From Solirubrobacterales bacterium (GTDB lineage Bacteria > Actinomycetota > Thermoleophilia > Solirubrobacterales > 70-9), in contig JAJNAZ010000001.1 in the NCBI GenBank assembly GCA_021155855.1, positions 124,001 to 188,000 of the forward strand: a stretch of 64,000 nucleotides of DNA. Direction: 5' to 3'. Every line of letters starts with the position of its first letter. The first letter of the stretch is position 1. Under the pieces are notes generated by a model. The model saw only the letters and a program-made list of their open reading frames with translations. It did no database searches and was not told the origin of the DNA. The position numbers were made by a program, and so were the translations under genes. This document shows, one piece after another, positions 49,675-58,513 of this stretch.

Positions 49675-50852
49675 CGCTGCCCGGGGTCCTCGGTGACCTC
49701 TGCCGGGGGGTGCTCGAGGCAAGCTGGGCCGAGGGTCAGCGGCGGGGGGTGCGGTTTGCGTATACGCGCCCGAGCCCGTCGCGGTATCCGTGGCAGTGGT
49801 ACTGGGACTCGTGCTTCGCCGCGATCTCCTGGCGGCGGTTCGAGCCTCGTCGCTCGCGGATCGAGCTCGAGACACTGCTCGCCGCAATGCGCGACGACGG
49901 CTTCATCGGCCACGTGGTGTTCTGGGATCGGCCGATCTCGCTCTGGCGGCTGACCTACTACAACGTCAGCTCGCGCCGGGCCGAGATGACCGCGACGATC
50001 CAGCCCCCGTTGCTGGCCTGGGCGTGGAGGATCGCGGTCGGCGACCCGGCGGCAGAGCCCCGGATCGCGCGTCATCACCGATGGCTGCGAGCGAACCGGG
50101 ACCTCGACGGCGACGGGTTGCTGTGGATCGTGCAGCCGGATGAGTCCGGACTCGACGCGTCGCCCAAGTTCGACCCGGTCTGGGGCCCGCGCTCGCAGGC
50201 GGGCTGGGGATTTCCGCTGCTGGTCGCACGCAACCGACGCCTCGGCTGGGACGCGCGCCGGATTCGCGACCGCGGCCACCCGGTGCTCTGCGAGGTGCTC
50301 ACGAACGTGCTCTGGGGGCTGGCGCGGATCGCAGCCGGAGAGCCGTCGATCACCCCGGCGCTGGTCGACCGGCTCTGGGACGAGCGCCACGGCCTCTTCC
50401 TCGACGAGGTGCAGCCCGGCGGCGCCCGGCCGCTGGTCTCGACCTGGGCCGCGCTCTCCCCGCTCGCGCTACCCGACCTCCCCGAACGGATCGGGCGGCG
50501 AATCATCGAAGAGCACCTGCTCGATCCGGCCCGCTACTGGCTCGCGGTGCCCCCGTGCTCGGTCTCGGCGCAGGAGCCGAGCTTCGAGCCCAATCGGGCC
50601 CGGGGCTGGAAGCTCCTCTACTGGCGCGGCCCGACTTGGGTCAACGCCGCCTGGCTGCTGTGGCTCGGGCTGCGCCGGCTCGGCTACGACGACGAGGCGG
50701 GCCGGCTCGCCGACCGCCTCGCCCCGGTGGTGGCGCGGGAGGGGCTGCGCGAGTACTACGACCCCCGAAACGGTGAGGGCCTGGGTGCCCGCGACTTCGC
50801 CTGGACGAGCCTGATCATGGAGCTCGCCGATCCGGATCCGCCCGGCCCGTGA
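49671..50852 (+). CDS. (alpha/alpha)6-barrel glycoside hydrolase, GH63/MGH1-like
   Basis: The protein has 393 residues. Signature stretches are the N-terminal YPWQWYWDSCFAAISWRRFE (WDS with catalytic-type Asp) and the C-terminal YWRGPTWVNAAWLLWLGLRR and WTSLIMELADP. This pattern belongs to the GH63 mannosylglycerate-hydrolase/amylo-alpha-glucosidase-like group. No signal peptide is visible, so it acts in the cytoplasm, perhaps on a compatible-solute or storage glycoside. Coupling to the exporter genes is tight (ATGA). Confidence 0.85.
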   Translation: MTLPGVLGDLCRGVLEASWAEGQRRGVRFAYTRPSPSRYPWQWYWDSCFAAISWRRFEPRRSRIELETLLAAMRDDGFIGHVVFWDRPISLWRLTYYNVSSRRAEMTATIQPPLLAWAWRIAVGDPAAEPRIARHHRWLRANRDLDGDGLLWIVQPDESGLDASPKFDPVWGPRSQAGWGFPLLVARNRRLGWDARRIRDRGHPVLCEVLTNVLWGLARIAAGEPSITPALVDRLWDERHGLFLDEVQPGGARPLVSTWAALSPLALPDLPERIGRRIIEEHLLDPARYWLAVPPCSVSAQEPSFEPNRARGWKLLYWRGPTWVNAAWLLWLGLRRLGYDDEAGRLADRLAPVVAREGLREYYDPRNGEGLGARDFAWTSLIMELADPDPPGP

Positions 50853-50906
50853 GGTGGTCGCCCGAGCGCTCCGCGGCTTGCCGGCGGCCTTCACCGGCCG
50901 CGGCCC

Positions 50907-51125
50907 TCACTTGTAGCGGTAGGTGATTCGGCCGCGGTCGAGGTCGTAGGGCGAGAGCTCGATCTTCACCCGATCGCCCGGAAGGATGCGGATATAGTGG
51001 CGGCGCATCTTGCCCGAGATGTGCCCGAGGACCTCATGGTCGTTGTCGAGCTTGACCTTGAACATCGTGTTCGGCAGGGCCTCGGTGACCTCGCCCTCCA
51101 TCTCGATCTTCTCTTCCTTTGGCAT
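50907..51125 (-). CDS. infA: Translation initiation factor IF-1
   Basis: The protein has 72 residues, an S1/OB-fold with the family motif [39 protein letters not shown] and the end GRITYRYK. It binds the ribosomal A site and helps IF-2 and IF-3 in initiation. In most bacteria it lies in the alpha operon near rpmJ. Here it stands between a hydrolase and enoyl-CoA hydratase, so it may be a relocated or second copy. Confidence 0.96.
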   Translation of the reverse strand: MPKEEKIEMEGEVTEALPNTMFKVKLDNDHEVLGHISGKMRRHYIRILPGDRVKIELSPYDLDRGRITYRYK

Positions 51126-51143
51126 GCGAGCGGTGAGGGTAGC

Positions 51144-51932
51144 TCACCGACCCTCGAAGGTGGCCTTGCCGGGGCCCTCGGAGATGAACGACGCGACCCC
51201 GTTGCGAAGGTCCTCGGTCGCGAACAATTCCGCGAATTGCGTGGGTGTGACCTCGTCGGCGCCGTCGACGCCGCCCTCGCGGTAGGCGCGCACGATCCGC
51301 TTCGTCGCCGCATGGGCGCGGGTCGGACCGGCGGCCAGGCGCTGGGCGAAGCGCAGGCCCTTCTCGTGCACGGTGCCGTCCTCCACGACCCGGTTGACGA
51401 CTCCCCAGCGCTCGAGCGTGGAGGCGTCGTAGAGGCCGCCGGTGAACACGAACTCGCGCGCCCGGGCGGGGCCCGCGCGCTCAGCCATCCGCTGGGTTCC
51501 GCCCGCTCCCGGGGTCAGCCCGAGCACCGCCTCGACCAGACCGAACCGCGACGATTCCTCGGCCCAGATCAGATCGCAGCCGAGCGCCACCTCGAGCCCG
51601 GCCGTGAGGCAGAGGTCATGGACGAGCGCCAGGCTGGGAATCTCGAGCGCCTCGAGCCTGCGGACCGCCTCGATCAGCGGCGCCGCGGACCGATCCACCT
51701 GCCCGGGGCCGGCGTCGAGGACGCGCTGGAAGGCGTTCACGTCGACGCCGCCGGTGAAGATGTCGCCCGTCGAGCGCCAGACGACCGCCCGCGCGCTGGA
51801 GCCCTCGACTTGCTCGATGCACGCCAAGAGCTCGTCGAAGGCGGTGTCGGTGAACAGATTCAGCGGCGGATTCGCGAGCACGATCGCCGCCACGGCGCCA
51901 TCGCGCTCGAGCGTGATCGTGCGCTCCGCCAT
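51144..51932 (-). CDS. Enoyl-CoA hydratase/isomerase family protein
   Basis: The protein has 262 residues and the crotonase fold: FTGGVDVNAFQRVLD (oxyanion hole), HDLCLTAGLEVALGCDLIWA and FGLVEAVLGLTPGAGGTQRM with one catalytic Glu, the second position being less typical. It is a second crotonase distinct from the copy at 20856. The ATG at 51932 overlaps the HIT gene stop by one base. An apparent longer N-terminus to 52001 is antisense-like and rejected. Confidence 0.9.
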   Translation of the reverse strand: MAERTITLERDGAVAAIVLANPPLNLFTDTAFDELLACIEQVEGSSARAVVWRSTGDIFTGGVDVNAFQRVLDAGPGQVDRSAAPLIEAVRRLEALEIPSLALVHDLCLTAGLEVALGCDLIWAEESSRFGLVEAVLGLTPGAGGTQRMAERAGPARAREFVFTGGLYDASTLERWGVVNRVVEDGTVHEKGLRFAQRLAAGPTRAHAATKRIVRAYREGGVDGADEVTPTQFAELFATEDLRNGVASFISEGPGKATFEGR

Positions 51933-52348
51933 CAGCCCTCGCCTCGGATCTCCGCCGCGACCCGGGCGATCGCCGCCATGTCCGCCCCGCGCGGGATCCA
52001 TGGGAGCTTCAGCGGATCGTCCTCGTAGCGCGGGATCACGTGCAGGTGGTAGTGAAAGACGGTCTGCCAGGCGGCGGACCGGCAGGCGTTGATGACGTTG
52101 AAGCCCGCCGGCTGAAGCGTCTCGTCCATGCGCGCCGCGAGGCGGCGCGCAGCCAGGTTGGTGCGCTCGAGGTCCTCGTCGGCGATCTCCATCAGGTCGG
52201 CCGAGTGGACTTTCGGGATAACCAGCGCATGCCCCCGGGTCGCCGGGTTGATGTCCATGAACGCGACCGTGTGCCGGTCGGAGTCGACGATCTCCGCCGG
52301 CGCGTTGCCCGAGGCGATCGCGCAGAAGATGCAGTTCTCGTCCGCCAT
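51932..52348 (-). CDS. HIT-family nucleotide hydrolase
   Basis: The protein has 138 residues. The triad motif HYHLHVIP (HxHxHxx) is near residue 95, and the zinc-like N-terminal CIFCAIASG is present. It resembles the HinT/HINT branch, which cleaves AMP-lysine or other adenosine phosphoramidates. It is coupled to enoyl-CoA hydratase downstream and to the tRNA nucleotidyltransferase gene upstream, which is 16 bases away. Confidence 0.93.
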   Translation of the reverse strand: MADENCIFCAIASGNAPAEIVDSDRHTVAFMDINPATRGHALVIPKVHSADLMEIADEDLERTNLAARRLAARMDETLQPAGFNVINACRSAAWQTVFHYHLHVIPRYEDDPLKLPWIPRGADMAAIARVAAEIRGEG

Positions 52349-52364
52349 GGCGGCAGGGTATTGG

Positions 52365-53807
52365 TTAGGAGAGCGCGCGCCGCCTCGCCAGCGCCACGGC
52401 GTCGTCGGCCGTCTCGACCTCGCCGGTGAACACGCCGGCTTCGATCTCGCCGATCAGCCGGCCGAGCTCGGGACCCGGCTCGATCCCGAGCGCGGTGGCG
52501 AGCTCGTCGCCTGGGATCGGCGAACGTGGGGGCCCGTCGCGATGCCAGGCGATCGCCTCCGGCAAAACCTCGCGCGCGAGCTCCAGGTGCGCCTCGATCA
52601 TCCGCGCGGACGCGGTCGGGCCGCTGCCGCGTGCGGAGAGCCGGTCGGCGACCGTCAGCAGGGTCACGTCCGCGGCGACGGGCGCGGTCCGGCGCAGGTA
52701 GTCGTAGAGCCGCCCTCGCGTCACCGGGCGCTCGGCGGCCATGAAGCCGAGGCGGAGATGGTGGACGGTGAGCTGCTCGAGATGGCGCGTGAGCGCCCTG
52801 CTCGTCTTCAGCCGCGCGCACGCCGCGCGCACCAACGCGGCACCCTCACGATCGTGCCCGATGAAGGAGATGAGACCGCCGTCGTGCTCCCGGCGGGTCG
52901 CGGGCTTGCCGACGTCGTGGAGGATGGCACCGAAGCGCAGCGCCCCGCCTCGGGTGAACTCGTCGGCGAGCGGCTCGGCGAGCAGGGCGCGCAGTGCCGG
53001 GGCGGCGTCGCCGGCATAGCGGTCAAGCTCCCGCTCGACCTCGAGCAGGCGGCGGAGGACCTCGATCGTGTGAGCGTGAACGTCGAGGTGGTGGTTCGGG
53101 TTCTGCTCGACGCCGTGCAGCGCGGCGAGCTCGGGCAGCACCCCCGCGGTCCCGCCGAGCTCGTCGAGCAGCGCGAGGCCGCGCAGCGGATCGGGCCCCG
53201 TGACGAGTGACCGCAGCTCCGCGAGTTGGCGCTCGCCCGCGGGCTCACCCGCACGCGACGCCGAGGCCTGCGCCAGGCGAACCGTCTCGGGCTCGAGCTC
53301 GAAGCCGAGCTGGGCGCCGAGCCGCGCCGCGCGCAGGATCCGCAGCGGATCGTCGGCGAAGCTACGCGAAGAGACCGCCCGAAGCAGCCGCGCCTCGACA
53401 TCCGCACCGCCCCGATACGGGTCCAGCGGCTCGGCCTCGGGCTCGGCGAGCGGAACCGCGATCGCGTTGACGGTGAAGTCGCGCAGCGCGAGGTCGGCCC
53501 CGATCCGCGGGCCGCGGATCCTGGTCACGTCGACGTGCCACTCGCGACCCCGCGCCAGCGCCCGCCAGGTGCGGAACTCGGCCGAGAGCTCAAACGCGAC
53601 GCCGCCCGCGGCCGCCGCGATCCGCCGAGCGGAGCCCCCCTCGTCGCCGGCCACGGCGAGATCGAGGCTGGTCACCTCGCGCCCGGCGAGCGCGTCGCGG
53701 ATGGCACCGCCGACGATCCACGCCCGCTCGTCGCCGGCAAGCGCCTCGCGGGTGGCCACGGTGGCCGGGGCGGCCAGCAGCTTCGACCCCAGGTTCACTG
53801 CGCTCAC
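52365..53807 (-). CDS. CCA tRNA nucleotidyltransferase / poly(A) polymerase family, with HD domain
   Basis: The protein has about 480 residues. The class II nucleotidyltransferase head has VGGAIRDALAGREVTSLDLA and RDFTVNAIAVPLAEPEAEPL with the metal aspartates. The RNA-binding part is seen around DPLRILRAARLGAQLGF, and an HD phosphohydrolase motif occurs in FGAILHDVGKPATRREHDGG. It adds or repairs the CCA end, fitting the absence of encoded CCA in the tRNAs here. GTG 53807 overlaps the alr stop by four bases. The second GTG at 53798 is also possible. Confidence 0.9.
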   Translation of the reverse strand: MSAVNLGSKLLAAPATVATREALAGDERAWIVGGAIRDALAGREVTSLDLAVAGDEGGSARRIAAAAGGVAFELSAEFRTWRALARGREWHVDVTRIRGPRIGADLALRDFTVNAIAVPLAEPEAEPLDPYRGGADVEARLLRAVSSRSFADDPLRILRAARLGAQLGFELEPETVRLAQASASRAGEPAGERQLAELRSLVTGPDPLRGLALLDELGGTAGVLPELAALHGVEQNPNHHLDVHAHTIEVLRRLLEVERELDRYAGDAAPALRALLAEPLADEFTRGGALRFGAILHDVGKPATRREHDGGLISFIGHDREGAALVRAACARLKTSRALTRHLEQLTVHHLRLGFMAAERPVTRGRLYDYLRRTAPVAADVTLLTVADRLSARGSGPTASARMIEAHLELAREVLPEAIAWHRDGPPRSPIPGDELATALGIEPGPELGRLIGEIEAGVFTGEVETADDAVALARRRALS

Positions 53808-54949
53808 CGCAGATACTCGCGCGGCACTCGGGGCGAGATCCCGCAGGTCACCTCGTAGTTGATCGTCGCCAGGCGTCTGGCGACCTCCTCGGCGAGGATC
53901 CGGTCGTCGCCCTGGGCGCCGATCAGGACGGCGGGCGCGCCGCGCTCGACGTCGGGCTCGGGGCCGAGATCGATCGTCAGGTTGTCCATCGAGATCGTGC
54001 CGATCACGGGTCGCCGCCGCCCGCCGACGAGCACCTCGGCGTTGTTGGTCAGCGCTCGACGAATCCCGTCGCCGTAGCCGATCGGCAGGACCCCGACGTG
54101 GGTGGCCTCGGTGGCGCGCCACTTTCGCCCATAGCCGGCGCTGGCCCCGGGCTCGAACGGCTTGACGTCGGCGACGTAGGAGCGCAGCTCGAGCGCCGGG
54201 CGCAGGTCGCGCTGTCCCGGATCCTCGCCGAACGGGTCGAGCCCGTAGACGGCGATCCCGCAGCGGACCATGTCCAGGTGCGAGGAGGGCTCGCGCAGGG
54301 TCGCGGCGCTGTTGGCCGCGTGCAGGAGCAGGCCCGGACGCCGCTCGCGCAGAGGCAGCCCGAGCTCGCGAAAGCGACCGAGCTGCTGATCGAAGAATCG
54401 CGACCCGGGTTCGTCTGCGGTCGCGAAGTGTGTCCAGAGGCCGACCAGCTCGGCTCCCGGGCCGGCGGCGGTCTCGTCGACGAGCGAGGTGACGGCGCCC
54501 GGGTCGCGCTCGCCGAGGCGGCCCATGCCGGTGTCGTACTTGACGTGCACCCGGGGCCGCCTGCCGAGCGCCTCGCCACGACTGCGCACGAGCGCGAGGA
54601 AGTCGGGCTTCCAGACCGTGATGTCGGCATCGGCGCCGAGGGCGAGATCGAGCTCGGCGGGCGTCAGCGCGCCGAGCACCAAGAGCCTCGCGCCGGGGAG
54701 CTCGGCGCGCAGCTCGGCCGCCTCGGCGGCCGCGGCAACGGCGAGCCAGGTGGCGCCGCCCGCGAGCGCAGCGCGCGCGGCCTCGGCTGCGCCGTGGCCG
54801 TAGCCGTCGGCCTTGACCACGGCGCAAAGGGCCGCCCCGCCGGTGAGCTCGGCGGCGAGGCGGGCGCAGTTGCGCTCGATCGCCTTGACGTCGATCGTCG
54901 CGGTCGCCCTCGAGATCGAGGCATGCCGCCGCCCGGTCGCGGCGCTCAT
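53804..54949 (-). CDS. alr: Alanine racemase
   Basis: The protein has 381 residues. The PLP lysine is in AVVKADGYGHGAAEAARA and the catalytic tyrosine-containing strand is near GASAGYGRKWRATEATHVGV, with VIGTISMDNLTIDLG in the C-terminal domain. It makes D-alanine for peptidoglycan. ATG 54949 was chosen because the stop of the upstream nnr gene overlaps it by one base. The longer upstream frame is not homologous. Confidence 0.95.
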   Translation of the reverse strand: MSAATGRRHASISRATATIDVKAIERNCARLAAELTGGAALCAVVKADGYGHGAAEAARAALAGGATWLAVAAAAEAAELRAELPGARLLVLGALTPAELDLALGADADITVWKPDFLALVRSRGEALGRRPRVHVKYDTGMGRLGERDPGAVTSLVDETAAGPGAELVGLWTHFATADEPGSRFFDQQLGRFRELGLPLRERRPGLLLHAANSAATLREPSSHLDMVRCGIAVYGLDPFGEDPGQRDLRPALELRSYVADVKPFEPGASAGYGRKWRATEATHVGVLPIGYGDGIRRALTNNAEVLVGGRRRPVIGTISMDNLTIDLGPEPDVERGAPAVLIGAQGDDRILAEEVARRLATINYEVTCGISPRVPREYLR

Positions 54950-56475
54950 CACGCGCCCTCCCGCAGCAAGCCCGTGGGTACCTCGGCGATCACGTCCGTC
55001 GCCACCACCGAGTCGGCGGTGCCCACCCGGTCGGCCGCACGCCGGCCGGCGCGGGCGTGCGCGTAGACCGCCGCGCACGCAGCCGCCCGGGGCTCGAGTC
55101 CCCGCGCCAGCAGCGCGGCGATGACTCCTGTGAGCACGTCGCCGGTGCCGGCCGTCGCCAGGCCGGGGCTCGCGAGCCCGTTCACCGCGGGGCGGCCGTC
55201 GGGGCCGACGACGATCGTGTCGTCGCCCTTGAGCACCACGATCGCGCCCGATCGTTCCGCGGCCGCGCGAGCGCCCGCCAGCCGCGCGGCCGCGATGGCG
55301 CCCGAGTCGATGCCGAGCAAGCGCCCGAGCTCACCCGCATGGGGCGTGAGCACGGTCGCGGCGTCGCGATCGGCAAGCGACTCGAGCCGGCCGGCAATCG
55401 CGTTCAGCCCGTCGGCGTCGATCACCAGCGGCGCCTCGATGCCGCCGGCGAGCTCGCCGACGAGCTCCGCGGCACCGTCGTGGCGTCCCAGCCCGGGACC
55501 GACGACGACGGCCGCTGCCCGCTCCGCCGCGGCGGTGATCGGGGTGGCCGCGGCGGGGTCGAGGGCGCCGCCACGGCTCGGGCAGCCGATCGTCATCACC
55601 TCGGTGAGCTTTACCTCGAAGATCTGCTCGAGCTCGGCCGGGACGGCGACCGTCGCATAGCCGGCGCCCGCCCTGCACGCAGCTTCGGCGCTCATGCAGA
55701 CGGCACCGGTGAGCCCGCGTGAGCCCCCCGCGATCAGCACCTGGCCGGAGCTGAACTTGGTCGAGTCCGCTCCACGGGGGGGCGCCAGATCGAGGACCCC
55801 GGTCCCGATCAGCCCTCCGGGAGCCTCGGCGGGGGCGCCATCGCCGATCCCGATCGGGGCCACGCGCAGCTCGCCCGTGTGGCGCTTGCCGGGCGCGAGC
55901 CAGTGGCCGATCTTGGGGGCGTGAAAGCTGACGGTGAGATCCGCGTTCACCGCGGCGCCCTCGACCTCCCCGGTCGAGGCATCGACGCCGGAGGCGATAT
56001 CGGCGGCGACCACCGGTGCCCGACCGTGGTTGATCGCCTCGACTGCGGCCGCCGCCGGGTCGCGGGGGGCGCCTGAGAAGCCGGTGCCGAAGATCGCGTC
56101 GACGACGACCCCCGAATCGTCGAGCGCCTCCGGGCGCGTGCCCGGCTCATGCACCGTGGCGGCCCCCCTGAGGCGCTCGAGGTTCGCGGCGGCGTCGGCG
56201 GAAAGCTCGGAGGCGGGCCAGAGCAGCAGCACCTCGACCTCGAGGCCGGTCGCCGCCAGGTGCCGCGCGGCGACGAGCCCGTCGCCACCGTTGTTGCCCT
56301 TGCCGCAGACGACCCGGGCGCGGCCGGTGGCGGCAATCTCGACCGCGGCATCGGCGACCGCGCGCCCCGCGGCCTCCATCAACTCGAGCGACGGAACGCC
56401 CCGCTCCTCGATCGCCCAGGCGTCGGTGGCACGCATGCTGGCGGCGTCGTGCAGGGGCTGAAGCCAGGATTCCAT
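54949..56475 (-). CDS. nnr: Bifunctional NAD(P)H-hydrate repair enzyme (epimerase + dehydratase)
   Basis: The protein has 508 residues. The N-terminal YjeF epimerase domain (residues 1-210) contains VVCGKGNNGGDGLVAARHLA. The C-terminal ADP/ATP-dependent dehydratase domain has VIDADGLNAIAG, VLTPHAGELGRLLG and GTGDVLTGVIAALLARG. It repairs damaged, hydrated NAD(P)H. Both domains are fused in the order epimerase-dehydratase as in many bacteria. It abuts acpS by one base. Confidence 0.96.
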   Translation of the reverse strand: MESWLQPLHDAASMRATDAWAIEERGVPSLELMEAAGRAVADAAVEIAATGRARVVCGKGNNGGDGLVAARHLAATGLEVEVLLLWPASELSADAAANLERLRGAATVHEPGTRPEALDDSGVVVDAIFGTGFSGAPRDPAAAAVEAINHGRAPVVAADIASGVDASTGEVEGAAVNADLTVSFHAPKIGHWLAPGKRHTGELRVAPIGIGDGAPAEAPGGLIGTGVLDLAPPRGADSTKFSSGQVLIAGGSRGLTGAVCMSAEAACRAGAGYATVAVPAELEQIFEVKLTEVMTIGCPSRGGALDPAAATPITAAAERAAAVVVGPGLGRHDGAAELVGELAGGIEAPLVIDADGLNAIAGRLESLADRDAATVLTPHAGELGRLLGIDSGAIAAARLAGARAAAERSGAIVVLKGDDTIVVGPDGRPAVNGLASPGLATAGTGDVLTGVIAALLARGLEPRAAACAAVYAHARAGRRAADRVGTADSVVATDVIAEVPTGLLREGA

Positions 56476-56868
56476 CTAGTCGGCGCGCGGCGCGCGGCGC
56501 GCGGTGCTCGTCATCACCACCGCTGTGGCGAGATCTCGCGAGTGGCTGAGTGAGAGGGAGAGCTCGATCCCGTGACGGTCGGCGAATTCGGCGGCGCTGC
56601 CGTGCAGTTCCAGGCGCGGGGGCGCGTCGCCGCCGCCGAGCACCTCGACCTCGTGCAGGCGCAGGCCGCCGATGCCGAGGCACTTGAGCGCCGCCTCCTT
56701 GGCGGCGAAGCGGGCCGCGAGGTGGCGGGCAGGCCGGCGGCGGTGCGCCGAAGCCGCGATCTCACCCTCGGTGAAGACCCGCTCGAGCAGCCGAGGGCGG
56801 CGCTCGAGGGCGCACTCTAGGCGCTCGATCTCGATCAGGTCGATGCCGATCCCCGGCGCGGGCTCCAT
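56476..56868 (-). CDS. acpS: Holo-[acyl-carrier-protein] synthase
   Basis: The protein has 130 residues. The metal-binding motif GIGIDLIEIERLE is at the N-terminus and RFAAKEAALKCLG holds the second. It transfers phosphopantetheine from CoA to acyl carrier protein. The gap to nnr is nil, and the last residues end in a basic tail. It belongs to a conserved cell-envelope cluster (glmM-glmS-...-acpS-nnr-alr). Confidence 0.94.
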   Translation of the reverse strand: MEPAPGIGIDLIEIERLECALERRPRLLERVFTEGEIAASAHRRRPARHLAARFAAKEAALKCLGIGGLRLHEVEVLGGGDAPPRLELHGSAAEFADRHGIELSLSLSHSRDLATAVVMTSTARRAPRAD

Positions 56869-56887
56869 GGCGGGTAAAGCTAGCCGG

Positions 56888-58453
56888 TCAGTCGACGAGT
56901 GAGACCGTCAGCCGGGTGAGCGCAAGCCCGTCCTCGGCCCGTGTGCCCGCGGCCAGCGATTCGAACGCCTCGAGATACGGGATCGCCGCCTGATAGTCGG
57001 GATCCGAGGCCGACCCACTCTGCTCGGCGACCTCGAAGAGCGACTCCAGCCGGACGTAGAGCCCGGGCGAGAACTCCTCGCCGAGCGACTCGACTGTCGC
57101 CTCGTAGCCGGGATCATCGCCGAGCCTGGTGTGCGGCTCGAGCGCCTCGGCGACGGTGCCGCCGGCCACGGCGACGAGGCTGTCACCGATGAGGCCGGCC
57201 TCGGCGCCACCGCCGAGCCCCGGGAGGCCGAGCGAGAACCCGTGGTCGGCTCCGTCGGGGGGCGCGGCCGAGCGCAGGCCGGACTCGCGCTCGGCGGAGT
57301 TTTGAGCCCGCTCGAGCAGCTTCCGCGGGCCCCTGGGATCGGTCGTCTCGGCGATCAGCCCGGCGGTGAGGCGGGGCGCCGAGGTGCCCTCGACGAAGGC
57401 CGCGGCATCCCCGAGCCAGTCGAACGAGTCGGCCCGCGGATCGAACCCGGTCGCATCCCGGATCGTCTCCCGGATCGTGCGCGCCCCCGGCAGGCCGCCG
57501 TTCGCGAGCTGGTCGAGCGCGCGTTCGAGCGCGGCGCCCAAATCCGGCGCCCCGACGGCGAACCATGAGCCGCCGGGAAGCCGCTCGATCAGCGACACGT
57601 CGGTGGCGATGTCCTCCTCCCCCTCGAGCGTTGAGACCAGGTCGAGTCGCGCCGCGGCGGGGGTCGCGGAGAGCCCGATCGCGAGCGGATCCGAGAGCGG
57701 CCCGCCGAGCAGCGGGTTCAGTAACCGGGCGTCGGCTTGGTTCACGTCCTCGGAGGCGAACGCCGCCTCGATCGCGGCGCCCGGTTCCAGATAGGCGGTG
57801 GCGAGCAGGTCGTCGTCGCCCAGCGCCTCGGTTCTCTGCGTGAACTCCTCGCTCTCGGCCAGCGACTCGCCGTCGGCGGCATCGACGGCGACCTTGAACG
57901 CGTCCTCGGGGCCGACCGTGAGGATGTCGTCGATCAGCCCGATCGCGGTGCCCTCGTCGTCGAGCCGGTAGTCGACCCCGCCGTAGCTGTGCTCCTCCCC
58001 GCCGCCCTCGGTGTTCCCAGCGGCGGCCAGGTCGATGAACTCCAGCGCAGCCCCGGGGTCGTCGACCTCCGCCATCAGCGCGACATCCGGCGTCATCGCG
58101 GAGGCGTTGGAACGCTCGAACGAGCGCACGAAGAGAGCTCCGCGCTCGCCGAGCCAGGGCTCGATGTCGTCGGAGTAGGTGGCGTCGATGTCGCCGTCGG
58201 CGAGCGACGCGTCAAGCTTGGCGACGATCGCCGCGGCGGGGTCCTCGAAGCCGGCGACGCGCTCGGCGAACGCCTCGATCGCCTCGGCCTGTTCGTCCCC
58301 GGGGCGAAGCGCGACCTCGGCGTAGAAGGGTGCATCGGGTGGCGCCAGCGAGGCGAGCTCGGCGCCGTCGCCGTCCCCGCAAGCGGCGATCGCGAGCGCG
58401 ATGCTCGCGGCAAGGGCGAGCGCACCCCCTGTCTTTCCCACGCGTCCGTGCAA
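56888..58453 (-). CDS. DUF3352-like lipoprotein
   Basis: The protein has 521 residues. A signal peptide with lipobox IAACG (Cys25) is followed by a long acidic domain containing repeats of the style DAPFYAEVALRPGD, LGERGALFVRSFE and PGGSWFAVGAPDLGAALERA, seen in DUF3352 proteins. No catalytic motif is visible. It is probably an abundant extracytoplasmic lipoprotein of unknown role. It lies between acpS and glmS on the same strand, with 19 and 60 bases on its sides. Confidence 0.8.
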   Translation of the reverse strand: MHGRVGKTGGALALAASIALAIAACGDGDGAELASLAPPDAPFYAEVALRPGDEQAEAIEAFAERVAGFEDPAAAIVAKLDASLADGDIDATYSDDIEPWLGERGALFVRSFERSNASAMTPDVALMAEVDDPGAALEFIDLAAAGNTEGGGEEHSYGGVDYRLDDEGTAIGLIDDILTVGPEDAFKVAVDAADGESLAESEEFTQRTEALGDDDLLATAYLEPGAAIEAAFASEDVNQADARLLNPLLGGPLSDPLAIGLSATPAAARLDLVSTLEGEEDIATDVSLIERLPGGSWFAVGAPDLGAALERALDQLANGGLPGARTIRETIRDATGFDPRADSFDWLGDAAAFVEGTSAPRLTAGLIAETTDPRGPRKLLERAQNSAERESGLRSAAPPDGADHGFSLGLPGLGGGAEAGLIGDSLVAVAGGTVAEALEPHTRLGDDPGYEATVESLGEEFSPGLYVRLESLFEVAEQSGSASDPDYQAAIPYLEAFESLAAGTRAEDGLALTRLTVSLVD

Positions 58454-58513
58454 GGCGGACGATGCTAGCGACCCCCTTCGGCCTGCCTCACGGATCGAGC
58501 GGGCGGCGTGCCG

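Noticed and set aside
52365-54827. 820-residue frame extending the CCA-adding enzyme upstream
   Set aside because: The extension is antisense-like, Arg-rich, and lies inside alr. The GTG at 53807 overlaps the alr stop and fits the family start.
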